A stretch of 64,000 nt of DNA, taken from the NCBI GenBank assembly GCA_963524305.1, contig CAURGH010000003.1, positions 62,001 to 126,000 of the forward strand, in the 5' to 3' direction. Shown here piece by piece: positions 1-10,135 of this stretch. Each line of letters opens with the position of its first letter. Within the stretch, counting starts at the first letter, position 1. The position numbers and the translations under genes were made by a program. Source of the DNA: JABCPH02 sp963524305. Its GTDB lineage: Bacteria > Fusobacteriota > Fusobacteriia > Fusobacteriales > Leptotrichiaceae. Below the pieces are notes generated by a model. It had not been told where the DNA came from and made no database searches. It was given only the letters and a program-made list of their open reading frames with translations.

Positions 1-1
1 A

Positions 2-514
2 GAGCATAAGGAAATTGGACAGATAGGGCCTAAGATTACAGATTTAGAAGGGAACTTTAGCTATACTTGTAGATTATTTCCGACGCCTATGAATCTTATT
101 TTTAGAAGATTTTTACCATTTAAAAGTATTGTGGATAGAATGGATTATGATTACGAAATGAGATGGGCAAATTTTGAAAAAATTATGGAAGTTCCAATAC
201 TTTCAGGATGTTTTATTTTTTCTAGAATTTCTGTATTAAAGGAAATAGAGGGGTTTGATAAAAGATATTTCATGTATATGGAAGATTATGATCTGTGTCG
301 GAAAATTGGTCAAAAATACAAAGTTGTTTATTATCCAGAAGTAAAAATATCTCATGAACATGGGAAAGCTTCGTATAAATCAAAAAAATTAATGATGTTT
401 CATATAAAATCAGCGATTAAATATTTTAACAAGTGGGGATGGTTTTTTGATAAAGAGCGAAAAATTAAGAATGATGAAACTAGAAGAAGATACAAAAATT
501 TAGGAGGGAAATAA
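2..514 (+). CDS. Glycosyltransferase family 2, C-terminal part (5' end outside window)
   Basis: The reading frame is open from the first complete codon at base 2, so the gene begins upstream of the window and only about 170 C-terminal residues are visible. The segment with SGCFIFSR, then GFDKRYFMYMEDYDLCRK, is the typical acceptor-side region of rhamnosyltransferase-like GT-A family 2 enzymes. The ED and DLC residues match the conserved E-D of that fold. It is expected to act on the cytoplasmic face, adding a sugar to a surface polysaccharide. Its stop codon abuts the rfbB start with no gap, which places it in the same operon as the dTDP-sugar genes. The exact sugar specificity cannot be read from the sequence. 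Confidence 0.8.
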   Translation, partial: EHKEIGQIGPKITDLEGNFSYTCRLFPTPMNLIFRRFLPFKSIVDRMDYDYEMRWANFEKIMEVPILSGCFIFSRISVLKEIEGFDKRYFMYMEDYDLCRKIGQKYKVVYYPEVKISHEHGKASYKSKKLMMFHIKSAIKYFNKWGWFFDKERKIKNDETRRRYKNLGGK

Positions 515-1723
<1,209 letters not shown>

Positions 1724-1770
1724 AGATATTTAATAATAAAGTTTTGAATTTTTATAAAAGAAAGGAGTAT

Positions 1771-2382
1771 ATGGCATTTATTACAATGTCATACAAGAAA
1801 ATTATGAATAATTTTGAAGTAATTAAAACACCAATAAAAGATTTGGTAGTAATTCAGCCAAAAGTTTTTGGAGATGAAAGAGGATTTTTCTTGGAAACAT
1901 ATAATAAAAAGTCGTTTGAGGAATTGGGACTTACGATGGAATTTGTTCAAGATAATCATTCAAAATCGAAAAAAGGCGTATTGAGAGGGTTGCATTTTCA
2001 AACTCAAAATACTCAAGGGAAACTTGTGAGAGTTGCAAAAGGTAGTGTTTACGATGTTGCTGTTGATTTGAGAAAGGATAGCGAAACTTTTGGTAAGTGG
2101 TATGGGGTTTTGTTGACAGAAACTAATAAGACTATGTTTTATGTGCCAGAAGGGTTTGCGCATGGATTTTTGACATTGGAAGATGATACAGAATTTATGT
2201 ACAAATGTACGGATTTGTATTCTCCAGAATATGATAGCGGAATTATGTGGAATGACGAAACTATTGGGATTGACTGGAAATTTAAGGAATTTGGGATTGA
2301 TTCTAGTGAATTGACAATTTCTGATAAGGATACTAAACATCAGAATTTTGATAGAAATAAGAAATATTTTGAAAAATATTAA
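1771..2382 (+). CDS. rfbC: dTDP-4-dehydrorhamnose 3,5-epimerase RmlC
   Basis: A cupin epimerase of the dTDP-rhamnose pathway. Family motifs are GDERGFFLETY, QDNHSKS, the catalytic LRGLHFQ (His75 with this start) and YVPEGFAHGF. The start at 1771 is chosen because AAAGGAG lies just before it. An in-frame ATG at 1744 has no such site, and an in-frame ATG at 1804 is closer to the usual family N-terminus, so the first 11 residues are uncertain. It follows rfbB by 47 bp. The other two pathway genes, rfbA and rfbD, are not downstream here and must lie upstream or elsewhere. Confidence 0.93.
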   Translation: MAFITMSYKKIMNNFEVIKTPIKDLVVIQPKVFGDERGFFLETYNKKSFEELGLTMEFVQDNHSKSKKGVLRGLHFQTQNTQGKLVRVAKGSVYDVAVDLRKDSETFGKWYGVLLTETNKTMFYVPEGFAHGFLTLEDDTEFMYKCTDLYSPEYDSGIMWNDETIGIDWKFKEFGIDSSELTISDKDTKHQNFDRNKKYFEKY

Positions 2383-2389
2383 TGTTGCA

Positions 2390-2477
2390 AGAGTGTCTAG
2401 AATTTTGTGGGAATTAATAGAAAATATAGTAAATTAAGTACTTCGCTATTCTATTTACACAAAAATTTTTACACCCT
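2390..2477. repeat. Short inverted-repeat element (MITE-like), copy 1
   Basis: An 88-bp segment starts AGAGTGTCTAGAATTTTGTG and ends with TTTACACAAAAATTTTTACA plus CCCTT. Its first 20 bp are identical to bases 45225-45244. The 20-mer at 2454-2473 is the exact reverse complement of 45118-45137. The two ends are imperfect inverted repeats of each other (AGAGTGT against AGGGTGT, then TTTTTGTG). Outward-facing GAGTGT...TTTTGTGTAAA ends resemble IS256-type termini, but that family assignment is inference. No coding capacity is present. Confidence 0.55.
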
Positions 2478-2491
2478 TAATATTCGTATAG

Positions 2492-2527
2492 AAGTTCTCA
2501 TTTTATTGAAATGGGAACTTTTTTTGT
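2492..2527 (+). terminator. Rho-independent terminator after rfbC
   Basis: A 12-bp stem (AAGTTCTCATTT pairing with AAATGGGAACTT, one G-T pair) with a 5-base loop is followed by a run of T. It closes the polysaccharide operon before the SWIM-protein promoter. Confidence 0.85.
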
Positions 2528-2560
2528 GAAAAAATATTTTCATATTTTTAGAGCGAATTA

Positions 2561-2569
2561 TGTTATAAT
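2561..2569 (+). promoter_or_regulatory. Extended -10 promoter for the SWIM-MoxR-VWA cluster
   Basis: TGTTATAAT is a perfect TGn plus TATAAT. No good -35 hexamer is seen at 16-18 bp. It lies 110 bp before the GTG start and just after the rfbC terminator, so it is the natural start of the five-gene cluster transcript. Confidence 0.6.
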
Positions 2570-2678
2570 AAATTAAAATTATTTTACTTAAATTTTCAAT
2601 ATTTGTTTTAGTGTTATTTGTTTATATAATTTAGAACAATTGAGTGAATTTTGGATAAAAAAGAAGGAGGTTTGTATT

Positions 2679-4118
2679 GTGAAGAAATTAGAGGAGAGTA
2701 GAATTCTTGCTATGGCTCCGAATGCTTCAGCGATTTCAAATGCAAAAAAATTGTGTGATAAGGGGGCATTTTTGAAATTGTGGCGTTCGGTTGACGATAC
2801 TTTGTATATGGGCGAGTGTAAGGGAAGTGGGAAATCAAATTATACGGTTTCGGTGGATTTTATTGATGAAGAAAATCCTGTTACACGATGTACTTGTCCA
2901 AGTAGACAATTTCCTTGTAAGCATGGATTAGCTTTGTTATTTGAGATATTGAGAGGGAAAAAATTTGAGGAGTGTGAAATACCAGAAGATATTTTGGCAA
3001 AGAGAGAAAAAAAGGAAAAATTAAAGGCTAAAAGGGCGAATGAGGAAAAGGAAGTTAAGAAAAAAACTTCTTCAAAAGCATCTAAATCAGCTAGAACAAA
3101 GAAAATTAAAAAGCAACTTGAAGGGCTAGATTTGATAAAGAAAATAAGTTCGCAATTATTGAAAGTTGGACTTTCTGCAATGGGGAGCGTTTCGATTACA
3201 GAGTATCGAGATATTGTAAAACAATTGGGAGATTATTATTTGCCAGGACCACAAGTTTTGTTTCAAAGATTACTTTTGGAAATTCAGGCGTATAAAGAGG
3301 ATCAGGATAAGGGACATTATCAGACGGCTTTAGAATGTTTGAAAAAGTTAAGGGCGATTGAGAAAAAAGGTAGAGAGTTTTTGAATGAGCAACTTGAAAA
3401 AAATGATCCAGAATTGACGGATAATACGTTGTATGAGGATTTAGGAGGAGTGTGGAAGTTAACTCAGTTGAATGATTTGGGGTTAAAAAAGGAAAATGCG
3501 AGATTGGTGCAGCTTTCATTTGAAATGAATTATGATGAGGCTAGTAAGATTTTTACAGATTGTGGATACTGGATTGATTTAGAGAGTGGGGAAGTGTCAT
3601 ATACTGCCAATTATAGACCTCGTTCGGCGATGAAATATATTAAGCAGGAAAATTCAAACTTTTCGTTATTGACGGTGCCTACATTAACTTTTTATCCAGG
3701 TGGAGTTAATAAGAGAATAAGATGGGATGCTGCTAGTTTTGATAAAATTGAAAGTTCTTGTTACAAAGAGATAAAAAAACATGCTCAAAATATAGATCAT
3801 GCTGTAAAAATTGCTAAAAATGAATTAAAAAATATTTTGACAAATAATGAAGTGGCTTTATTACTAGAATTTGAAAAAATTATGTTTGTTGAAGAAGAAG
3901 GTAAGAAAAAATATATTTTAATTGATAAAAATCAAAAGATGATAGAGCTTAGAGATAAGAAAAACAAGGAATTTTCAGAAAATTTTTATGAACTTTTGCC
4001 AAATGAATGTTTGGAAAATCAGGTGATGTTTGTAAAATTATTTTATGAAGGTAGAAATATTTATGCCCAAGCACAAAGTATCATAACTGATGATAAAATT
4101 ATTCGTTTTGGATTTTAG
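2679..4118 (+). CDS. SWIM zinc-finger protein (YehQ-like)
   Basis: 479 residues. The SWIM motif CxCx6CxH is clear at Cys71-Thr-Cys73 ... Cys80-Lys-His82. SWIM domains bind zinc and usually contact DNA or protein. A lysine-rich stretch follows at about residues 108-145. The rest has no motif I recognise. The GTG start at 2679 is chosen because GGAGG ends 8 bases before it. A TTG at 2640 in the same frame has no ribosome site. It is first of five close, co-directional genes. The combination of SWIM protein, MoxR ATPase, DUF5682 protein and VWA protein matches E. coli yehQ, yehL, yehM and yehP. Its role is unknown in that system too. Confidence 0.85.
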   Translation: MKKLEESRILAMAPNASAISNAKKLCDKGAFLKLWRSVDDTLYMGECKGSGKSNYTVSVDFIDEENPVTRCTCPSRQFPCKHGLALLFEILRGKKFEECEIPEDILAKREKKEKLKAKRANEEKEVKKKTSSKASKSARTKKIKKQLEGLDLIKKISSQLLKVGLSAMGSVSITEYRDIVKQLGDYYLPGPQVLFQRLLLEIQAYKEDQDKGHYQTALECLKKLRAIEKKGREFLNEQLEKNDPELTDNTLYEDLGGVWKLTQLNDLGLKKENARLVQLSFEMNYDEASKIFTDCGYWIDLESGEVSYTANYRPRSAMKYIKQENSNFSLLTVPTLTFYPGGVNKRIRWDAASFDKIESSCYKEIKKHAQNIDHAVKIAKNELKNILTNNEVALLLEFEKIMFVEEEGKKKYILIDKNQKMIELRDKKNKEFSENFYELLPNECLENQVMFVKLFYEGRNIYAQAQSIITDDKIIRFGF

Positions 4119-4142
4119 AATGAAGTTTAGGAAGGAGAAAAA

Positions 4143-5240
4143 ATGAATTTAGAACCGTTATATGAATTGAAGAATAGGCTTGAAAATGTTTCGATTGTTG
4201 GGATAAATTTGGTGAAAGATGATTTTCGTTTGCAAAGAGCTGTTGATCAAATGAAGGGGTATGCTTCGGCTGCCAAAGTATTTAAGCAAATTTATGAAAT
4301 GGGGCAAAAATTGATTGAAGGCGATGAGGAAGACAAATGTGATTTATTTTTAGATTTGTTGGCTTTGCTTGATGCGGTGCTTTGTACCCAAGCGACAACT
4401 TATTCAGGTGATAATTTGCAAAAAATAGAAACGACTGCTGGAAAAGAAAATTTTTATCAAGAACTTCATTACAGTGAGTTGAGTGAATTAATTGCTGCAT
4501 TTAAAGGAACTGGTGGTGGTCGTTTTAGAGTTATTGATTCGACATTGCGATGGAATAATCCTGAAATAGTGAATGATTTTAGAGTGAAAAAATTTATGAT
4601 AAACGGACTTAATGATAGTTATTCTGGAATTATAGATTTAATGATTCAAATGTTAAAGAAACAGGGGAAAGAGATAGTTCCGCTATTGAAAGAAGGATTT
4701 AATCCTCAAGGTAAAAAGGAAATGATTGCTCGATTGGAAATTATCGAGGATATTTGTAAAGGTGAGGAAAATGAATTTTATAAATATTGTGTTGAAAATG
4801 GTGGAAAAGAAGTGAAAGAAGTTGCAATTGGAGCTTTGGTATATGATCAGGATAATGTTGATTATCTTTTAGATTTAATGAAAAAAGAACGTGGGAAATT
4901 GAAGAATAAAGTTTTTGAAAGTCTTGCGTATATGGATGATGAGAGAGTCAAAAAAGAGTGGGATAAATTTTTTAGAAAAAAACCGTTTGAAAATATGGAA
5001 TATATGGCGAGAACAGAGCAGCAATGGGTTAAGAATTATTTGGAAAATTATGTTGAGGAATATGTTGAAGGATTGAAAAATAGGGATTTGTCTGACAAAA
5101 AGGAAAAATATAATGTTCAAAGAGAAATTTCAATATTATGTTCGTGTACTAAAAATAAACTTACGGATAAAATGGTGAAATTATATAAAAAATTGTATCG
5201 ATATAATGAATATGAGATTGAAAGAATTTTAAAAAAATAA
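4143..5240 (+). CDS. Helical-repeat protein of the MoxR-VWA cluster, unknown function
   Basis: 365 residues, soluble, no signal peptide. I do not recognise a named family. The middle part (about residues 180-275) reads as repeated amphipathic helices of HEAT type, for example the segments around VPLLKEGFN, YDQDNVDYLLDLMKK and ESLAYMDDERVKKEW. The remainder is mostly predicted helix with many Lys and Glu. It starts 24 bp after the SWIM gene with AAGGAG upstream and is followed by the MoxR gene after 46 bp, so it is embedded in the cluster. It has no counterpart among the four E. coli yeh genes as I recall them. A scaffold or adaptor role is only a guess. Confidence 0.75.
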   Translation: MNLEPLYELKNRLENVSIVGINLVKDDFRLQRAVDQMKGYASAAKVFKQIYEMGQKLIEGDEEDKCDLFLDLLALLDAVLCTQATTYSGDNLQKIETTAGKENFYQELHYSELSELIAAFKGTGGGRFRVIDSTLRWNNPEIVNDFRVKKFMINGLNDSYSGIIDLMIQMLKKQGKEIVPLLKEGFNPQGKKEMIARLEIIEDICKGEENEFYKYCVENGGKEVKEVAIGALVYDQDNVDYLLDLMKKERGKLKNKVFESLAYMDDERVKKEWDKFFRKKPFENMEYMARTEQQWVKNYLENYVEEYVEGLKNRDLSDKKEKYNVQREISILCSCTKNKLTDKMVKLYKKLYRYNEYEIERILKK

Positions 5241-5286
5241 AAGCGAAAAGTTAAATAATGGAGTGAAAGTGAAGGAGTTGTAAAAA

Positions 5287-6387
5287 ATGGCTAAAAAAGA
5301 AGAATTACAAAGATTAACAGCAGAACAGATGTTTCAAGATGAAATTGATGCATTAATTAAGGCGGAAAAAAATCCGATACCTACTGGATGGAAAATGTCG
5401 CCTAAATCAGTGCTGACATATATTTGTGGAGGGAAAGCTGGAAGAAAAGTGATAACGCCTAAATATATTGGGAATAAAAGATTAGTTGAGATTGCAATTT
5501 CGACTTTGGTTACGGATAGAGCATTGTTGCTGATTGGGGAGCCAGGAACTGCGAAATCTTGGTTGTCAGAGCATTTGACGGCGGCGATAAATGGAGATTC
5601 GACACGAGTTATTCAAGGAACAGCGGGAACGACTGAAGAGCAGATTAGATACTCTTGGAATTATGCGATGTTGATTGCAGAAGGGCCTACAAAAGATGCG
5701 TTGATACCAAGTCCGATTTATAAAGCGATGGAAGATGGGGCGATTGCTAGAGTAGAAGAAATTTCTCGTTGTGCGTCAGAAGTGCAAGATGCGTTGATTT
5801 CTTTGTTGTCAGAAAAAAGAATGAGTGTACCTGAATTGAATGTAGAAGTTCCAGCTAAAAAAGGGTTCTCTATTATTGCAACTGCGAATACTCGTGATAA
5901 AGGAGTTAATGAGATGTCGGCAGCGTTAAAGAGACGTTTTAATATTGTGGTGTTACCAAGTCCGAATACACTTGAAGCAGAGATAGATATTGTTAGAAGT
6001 AGAGTTACGCAACTTGCAGGAAATTTGGATTTAAATGCGAAATTGCCTAAAGAGGAAGTTATTGAAAAAGTTTGTACGGTATTTAGAGAATTGCGTCAAG
6101 GTGTTACGTTAGATGGAAGACAAAAGATAAAGCCGACTGCAAATGTGTTATCGACTGCAGAAGCTATTTCACTTTTAGCGAATAGTATGGCATTGGCTGG
6201 AAGTTTTGGGGATGGAGAGATATCAGATTATGACTTGGCAGCAGGATTGCAGGGAGCTGTAGTAAAAGAAGATAGTAAAGATGGGCAAATTTGGGAAGAA
6301 TATTTAGAAAATATTATGAAAAAACGAGGTTCAGAATGGCTGGATCTTTACAAAGAATGTAAGGCACTTAACAAAGCTACTAAATAA
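5287..6387 (+). CDS. MoxR-family AAA+ ATPase (YehL-like)
   Basis: 366 residues. Walker A GEPGTAKS lies at 84-91, sensor-1 ATAN at 198-201 and the arginine pair in LKRRFN at 216-217. The Walker B position reads ARVEEIS (154-160), with Glu in place of the usual Asp of the DE pair. MoxR ATPases typically work with a VWA partner as chaperone-like remodelling machines, as in RavA-ViaA, CbbQ-CbbO and NorQ-NorD. Here the VWA gene is two genes downstream in the same run. GGAG precedes the ATG. The substrate is unknown. Identification of the ATPase is firm and its pathway is not. Confidence 0.93.
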   Translation: MAKKEELQRLTAEQMFQDEIDALIKAEKNPIPTGWKMSPKSVLTYICGGKAGRKVITPKYIGNKRLVEIAISTLVTDRALLLIGEPGTAKSWLSEHLTAAINGDSTRVIQGTAGTTEEQIRYSWNYAMLIAEGPTKDALIPSPIYKAMEDGAIARVEEISRCASEVQDALISLLSEKRMSVPELNVEVPAKKGFSIIATANTRDKGVNEMSAALKRRFNIVVLPSPNTLEAEIDIVRSRVTQLAGNLDLNAKLPKEEVIEKVCTVFRELRQGVTLDGRQKIKPTANVLSTAEAISLLANSMALAGSFGDGEISDYDLAAGLQGAVVKEDSKDGQIWEEYLENIMKKRGSEWLDLYKECKALNKATK

Positions 6388-6401
6388 AGGCGGTGGAATA
6401 A

Positions 6402-8681
6402 ATGAAAAAACAAAATGAAGGGAAACCGAATATATTCGGAGTTAGGCATTTTTCACCAGCTGGAGCACATTATTTGAGAGATTATTTAGATGAAATACAG
6501 CCAAAAATTGTTTTGATAGAAGGGCCTTCTGATTTTAATGACCTTATTAGCGAAATTACTGGAAAAAATATTGTTCCGCCAATTGCCGTAATGGCTTACA
6601 CTTTAGAAGCGCCTATCCAGACAATAGTATATCCATTTGCAGAGTTTTCGCCAGAATATCAAGCTATTTTGTGGGCAAAGGAAAATGGAGTAGAGTGCAG
6701 ATTTTGCGATTTGCCATCTTCAATTTTTTTAGGTGTAGAAAGTGTAAAGAAAAATTTAGATGAGAATCCGGAGGAAAATTTGAATGCCTACATTTATAGA
6801 AAAATTAATGAATATTCGGAAGATTCAGATGATGAAGTCTTTTGGGAAAGAGTAATGGAACAGGCTTCTGATTATAAGGCATATCGTAGTGGAGCGAGAG
6901 ATTATGGGAAACATTTGAGGGAGTTGACTTTATCAAATACGGTGTCTGATGCGAAAAATATTATTAGAGAGTCGTACATGTGTAAAGTCGTTTCCGATGT
7001 GTGTAAAGAAGGCTACGAAATGGATGAAATTGCTATGGTTGTTGGGGCTTTTCATGTTGAAGGAATAGAAAGTGGCAAATTGATTTTGAGTGAAAAGGAA
7101 ATCAAAAAATTACCAAAATTAGAATCTAAAAAAACGTTAATGCCTTATTCTTACTATAAATTGTCGACTTATTCAAATTATGGAGCTGGAAATAAGGCGC
7201 CAGGGTATTATAAATTTTTGTGGAATGGTTTAGAAAAAGGAGACCCACTTTTTGCGACATATATGTATTTAAGTAAAATTGCAGAATATCAAAGGGAAAA
7301 TGGAAATATGGTATCGTCAGCTCAAATTATAGAGGCAGTCCATCTAGCAACTTCATTGGCAAATTTGCACGATGGGAAAATACCGACGTTGAAGGATATA
7401 AAAGATGCAGCGATTACTTGTATGGCACACGGAAGCTACTCAGAACTAGTTTTAGCAATGGCGAATGTTGAAGTTGGGAAAAAAATAGGAAGTATTCCAA
7501 AGGAAGCTATTCAAACGTCAATACAGTCAGATTTTTATAATTTATTGAAGGAATTGAAACTTGAAAAATATCGTTCATTAACAGCGACAGAAATAAAATT
7601 AGATTTGAGGGAAAAATTAAGGGTTCAATCAGAAAAATTAGCATTTATGGACTTGGAGCGTTCATTCTTTTTTCATAAATTGAGAGTTTTGAATATTTCG
7701 TTTGCAAAACTTATTGGGAATCGTCAAGAAAATACAACTTGGGCAGAAGAATGGATTTTACAATGGAAACCAGAAACAGAAATTGAAATTGTGGAAACAA
7801 TCTTAAAAGGAGATACAATTGAATTTGCAACAGCTTTTGAATTGATGCAAAGAATAGAAGGTGCAAAAACACTGTCAGAAATGGCAGAAATAGTGAAAGA
7901 TGCCTTTTATTGCGGAATGCCAAAAGCACTAGAAAAAGCGTTTCAAGCATTACAAAATTTCATAACAGGTGACGTCCCTATCGACGAAATAGCCAAGACA
8001 ATGTCGACTTTATCACTGATGCTTCGTTATGGCGATATCAGAAAATTAGATACAAAAGTTCTGATTCCTATTCTTGAGCAACTTTTTTTAAGAGTTTGCT
8101 TAATATTGCCAAGCGAGTCTTTTTGCGACAATAATGCAGCGGTAGAACTAGCTAAAAGTATAATAATAATACATACTGTAGTTGAAAATCATGATTTTTT
8201 AGACAGAGAAAGATGGTATTCACTTCTTTTAGAAATTTCAAAGAGAGACGATTTAAATACAAAAATCTCAGGACTTGCAATGGCTATATTACTGGAAGCT
8301 GGAAAAATTGATAATGAAGTACTTGGAAAAGAAGTCGAAAAAAGATTATCAAAAGGAGTTCCCGCAGATTTAGGAGCAACTTGGTTTGAAGGTCTATCGA
8401 TGAAAAATCATTACACCTTAATTGCAAGACTTGGACTTTGGGAAAAACTCCAAAATTATATTTCAAACTTAGATGAGGAAGAATTTAAAAGAGCATTATT
8501 ATTTTTAAGAAGAGCTTTTGCTGACTTCACTTCAAATGAAAAGCATGATATTGCCGAAAATATCGCAGAAATATGGGGCTTGAATAAAAATGATGTAAGT
8601 GCTGTAATAAATGATGATCTGGGAGAAAATGAGAAAGAAATAATTGCAGGATTAGAAGAATTTGATTTTGATGATATTTGA
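6402..8681 (+). CDS. DUF5682 family protein (YehM-like)
   Basis: 759 residues, cytosolic. The N-terminal 110 residues carry the hallmark of DUF5682: FGVRHFSPAGAH, then KIVLIEGPSDFNDL, PPIAVMAYT, FAEFSPEYQAILWA and CRFCDLPSSIFL. A second conserved patch, MVVGAFHVEGI, lies near residue 212. The pattern of strand, His, then Glu-Gly-Pro recalls the TraB/EreA-like fold, suggesting an enzyme-like core, but this is inference. The C-terminal half is long and helical. It starts 14 bp after the MoxR gene with GGCGG upstream and belongs to the MoxR-VWA cluster. The biochemical function of the family is not established to my knowledge. Confidence 0.88.
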   Translation: MKKQNEGKPNIFGVRHFSPAGAHYLRDYLDEIQPKIVLIEGPSDFNDLISEITGKNIVPPIAVMAYTLEAPIQTIVYPFAEFSPEYQAILWAKENGVECRFCDLPSSIFLGVESVKKNLDENPEENLNAYIYRKINEYSEDSDDEVFWERVMEQASDYKAYRSGARDYGKHLRELTLSNTVSDAKNIIRESYMCKVVSDVCKEGYEMDEIAMVVGAFHVEGIESGKLILSEKEIKKLPKLESKKTLMPYSYYKLSTYSNYGAGNKAPGYYKFLWNGLEKGDPLFATYMYLSKIAEYQRENGNMVSSAQIIEAVHLATSLANLHDGKIPTLKDIKDAAITCMAHGSYSELVLAMANVEVGKKIGSIPKEAIQTSIQSDFYNLLKELKLEKYRSLTATEIKLDLREKLRVQSEKLAFMDLERSFFFHKLRVLNISFAKLIGNRQENTTWAEEWILQWKPETEIEIVETILKGDTIEFATAFELMQRIEGAKTLSEMAEIVKDAFYCGMPKALEKAFQALQNFITGDVPIDEIAKTMSTLSLMLRYGDIRKLDTKVLIPILEQLFLRVCLILPSESFCDNNAAVELAKSIIIIHTVVENHDFLDRERWYSLLLEISKRDDLNTKISGLAMAILLEAGKIDNEVLGKEVEKRLSKGVPADLGATWFEGLSMKNHYTLIARLGLWEKLQNYISNLDEEEFKRALLFLRRAFADFTSNEKHDIAENIAEIWGLNKNDVSAVINDDLGENEKEIIAGLEEFDFDDI

Positions 8682-8759
8682 TTAAAAATAATTTTTTGAA
8701 GGAAAAATTGAAAATAAGGTAATTGACAAAAAAATAAAATATTAAGGAGGTGCGAAAAA

Positions 8760-9941
8760 ATGGACTATAAAGAAGATATAAAACGTTGGCGATTAATTCT
8801 TGGAAAAGATACAGAAGAAGAATTTTCGTCTATGGATTCAGAAGCTATTCCAAGTTTTACAGAGGAAGATTGGCTGATGGATAAGGCGTTGGATGCAATT
8901 TATAATCCGACAGGACAATTTATGGGTGGAGATTCTGCTGGGCGAGGTCCGTCTAATCCGCAAATTAGTAGATGGCTCGGAGATGTTAGGACTTTGTTTG
9001 ATAAAGAATTGGTGAAAATTATTCAGACGGATGCGATGGAAAGATGTGGATTGAAACAATTGCTTTTTGAGCCTGAAATATTGGATCAAGTAGAGCCTAA
9101 CATAAATCTTGCTTCAACAATTATGCTTTTGAAAGAGCAAATTCCACAAAAAAGTAAAGAAAGTGTTAGAAATTTCATAAAAAAAATTGTAGAGGAAATT
9201 AATAAATTGTTGGAAAGTGATATTAGAAGAGCGGTTAGAGCAGCACTTAACAAGAAACAACACTCGCCAATTCCATCTGCGTCATCTTTGGATTTTAAAA
9301 CAACAATACGAAGAGGGATAAAAAATTACAACAGGGAATTAAAAAAAATTGTTCCAGAGCATTATTATTTTTTTGAGAGAGCAAGCGTTACCCCCACAAG
9401 TAAATTTACAGTCATTTTGGATATTGACCAAAGTGGATCAATGGGAGAATCTGTAATTTATTCTTCAGTGATGGCGTGTATTTTAGCAAGTATCGCTTCA
9501 CTGAAAACACGTGTAGTAGCTTTTGATACTGAAATTGTGGATTTGACAGAAAAATCAGATGATCCAGTTGATTTACTATACGGATTTCAGCTAGGTGGTG
9601 GAACAAATATCAATAAATCAATTAAATATTGTACAAAATATATTGAAAATCCGAAAAAGACAATATTTTTTCTAATTTCTGATTTAATCGAAGGTGGGAA
9701 TCGTGGTGAAATGCTAAAAAGATTACAAGAAATGAAAGATTCGGGAGTAGTAGTAGTTTGTCTTTTAGCAATATCTGGAGATGGGAAACCTTATTATGAT
9801 TCACAAATGTCTGGAAAAATTGCTTCACTTGGAATTCCATGTTTTGCTTGTAATCCTGAAAATTTGCCACTTTTACTTGAGAGAGTGTTGAAAAATATGG
9901 ATTTGAGTTCGTTTGAGAAAGAGTTTAGCAAGAAAAAATAG
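8760..9941 (+). CDS. VWA-domain protein (YehP-like), partner of the MoxR ATPase
   Basis: 393 residues. The C-terminal von Willebrand A domain (about 215-385) has a complete MIDAS: DQSGS (Asp223, Ser225, Ser227), Thr282 in GGGTNI and Asp308 in LISDLIEGG. A divalent cation should therefore be bound. The N-terminal 210 residues are helical, with a GPSNPQISRWLGDVR segment near 63-77. There is no signal peptide or membrane segment, so it acts in the cytoplasm. AAGGAGG precedes the ATG. It is the last gene of the cluster. In known MoxR-VWA pairs the VWA protein links the ATPase ring to its target. Confidence 0.92.
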   Translation: MDYKEDIKRWRLILGKDTEEEFSSMDSEAIPSFTEEDWLMDKALDAIYNPTGQFMGGDSAGRGPSNPQISRWLGDVRTLFDKELVKIIQTDAMERCGLKQLLFEPEILDQVEPNINLASTIMLLKEQIPQKSKESVRNFIKKIVEEINKLLESDIRRAVRAALNKKQHSPIPSASSLDFKTTIRRGIKNYNRELKKIVPEHYYFFERASVTPTSKFTVILDIDQSGSMGESVIYSSVMACILASIASLKTRVVAFDTEIVDLTEKSDDPVDLLYGFQLGGGTNINKSIKYCTKYIENPKKTIFFLISDLIEGGNRGEMLKRLQEMKDSGVVVVCLLAISGDGKPYYDSQMSGKIASLGIPCFACNPENLPLLLERVLKNMDLSSFEKEFSKKK

Positions 9942-9978
9942 AATTTCAAATAAGATTAATAAAATTATTTAGAAAAAC

Positions 9979-10007
9979 TAGTCATTTTCAATAATTTATG
10001 ATAAAAT
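9979..10007 (+). promoter_or_regulatory. Promoter upstream of tex (distal)
   Basis: TAGTCA, 17 bp, TAAAAT, with TGA immediately before the -10. The region around the -35 (ACTAG, one base, CATTTT) is nearly the same as at the proximal infA promoter, which supports it as a real promoter type in this genome. Confidence 0.5.
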
Positions 10008-10080
10008 AATAGTTGTGTGTTATTAAAATTATAAAATGTAGTCAATTAAATTAAAAATATCACTCATTAACTATTGGTTA

Positions 10081-10110
10081 TTGAAAGTTTTTAGATTAAT
10101 TGAGTATAAT
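10081..10110 (+). promoter_or_regulatory. Promoter upstream of tex (proximal)
   Basis: TTGAAA, 18 bp, TATAAT, ending 25 bp before the GTG start of tex. The leader would be very short. Confidence 0.5.
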
Positions 10111-10135
10111 TTAAATCTGCAAGCGGAGGAAAAAA

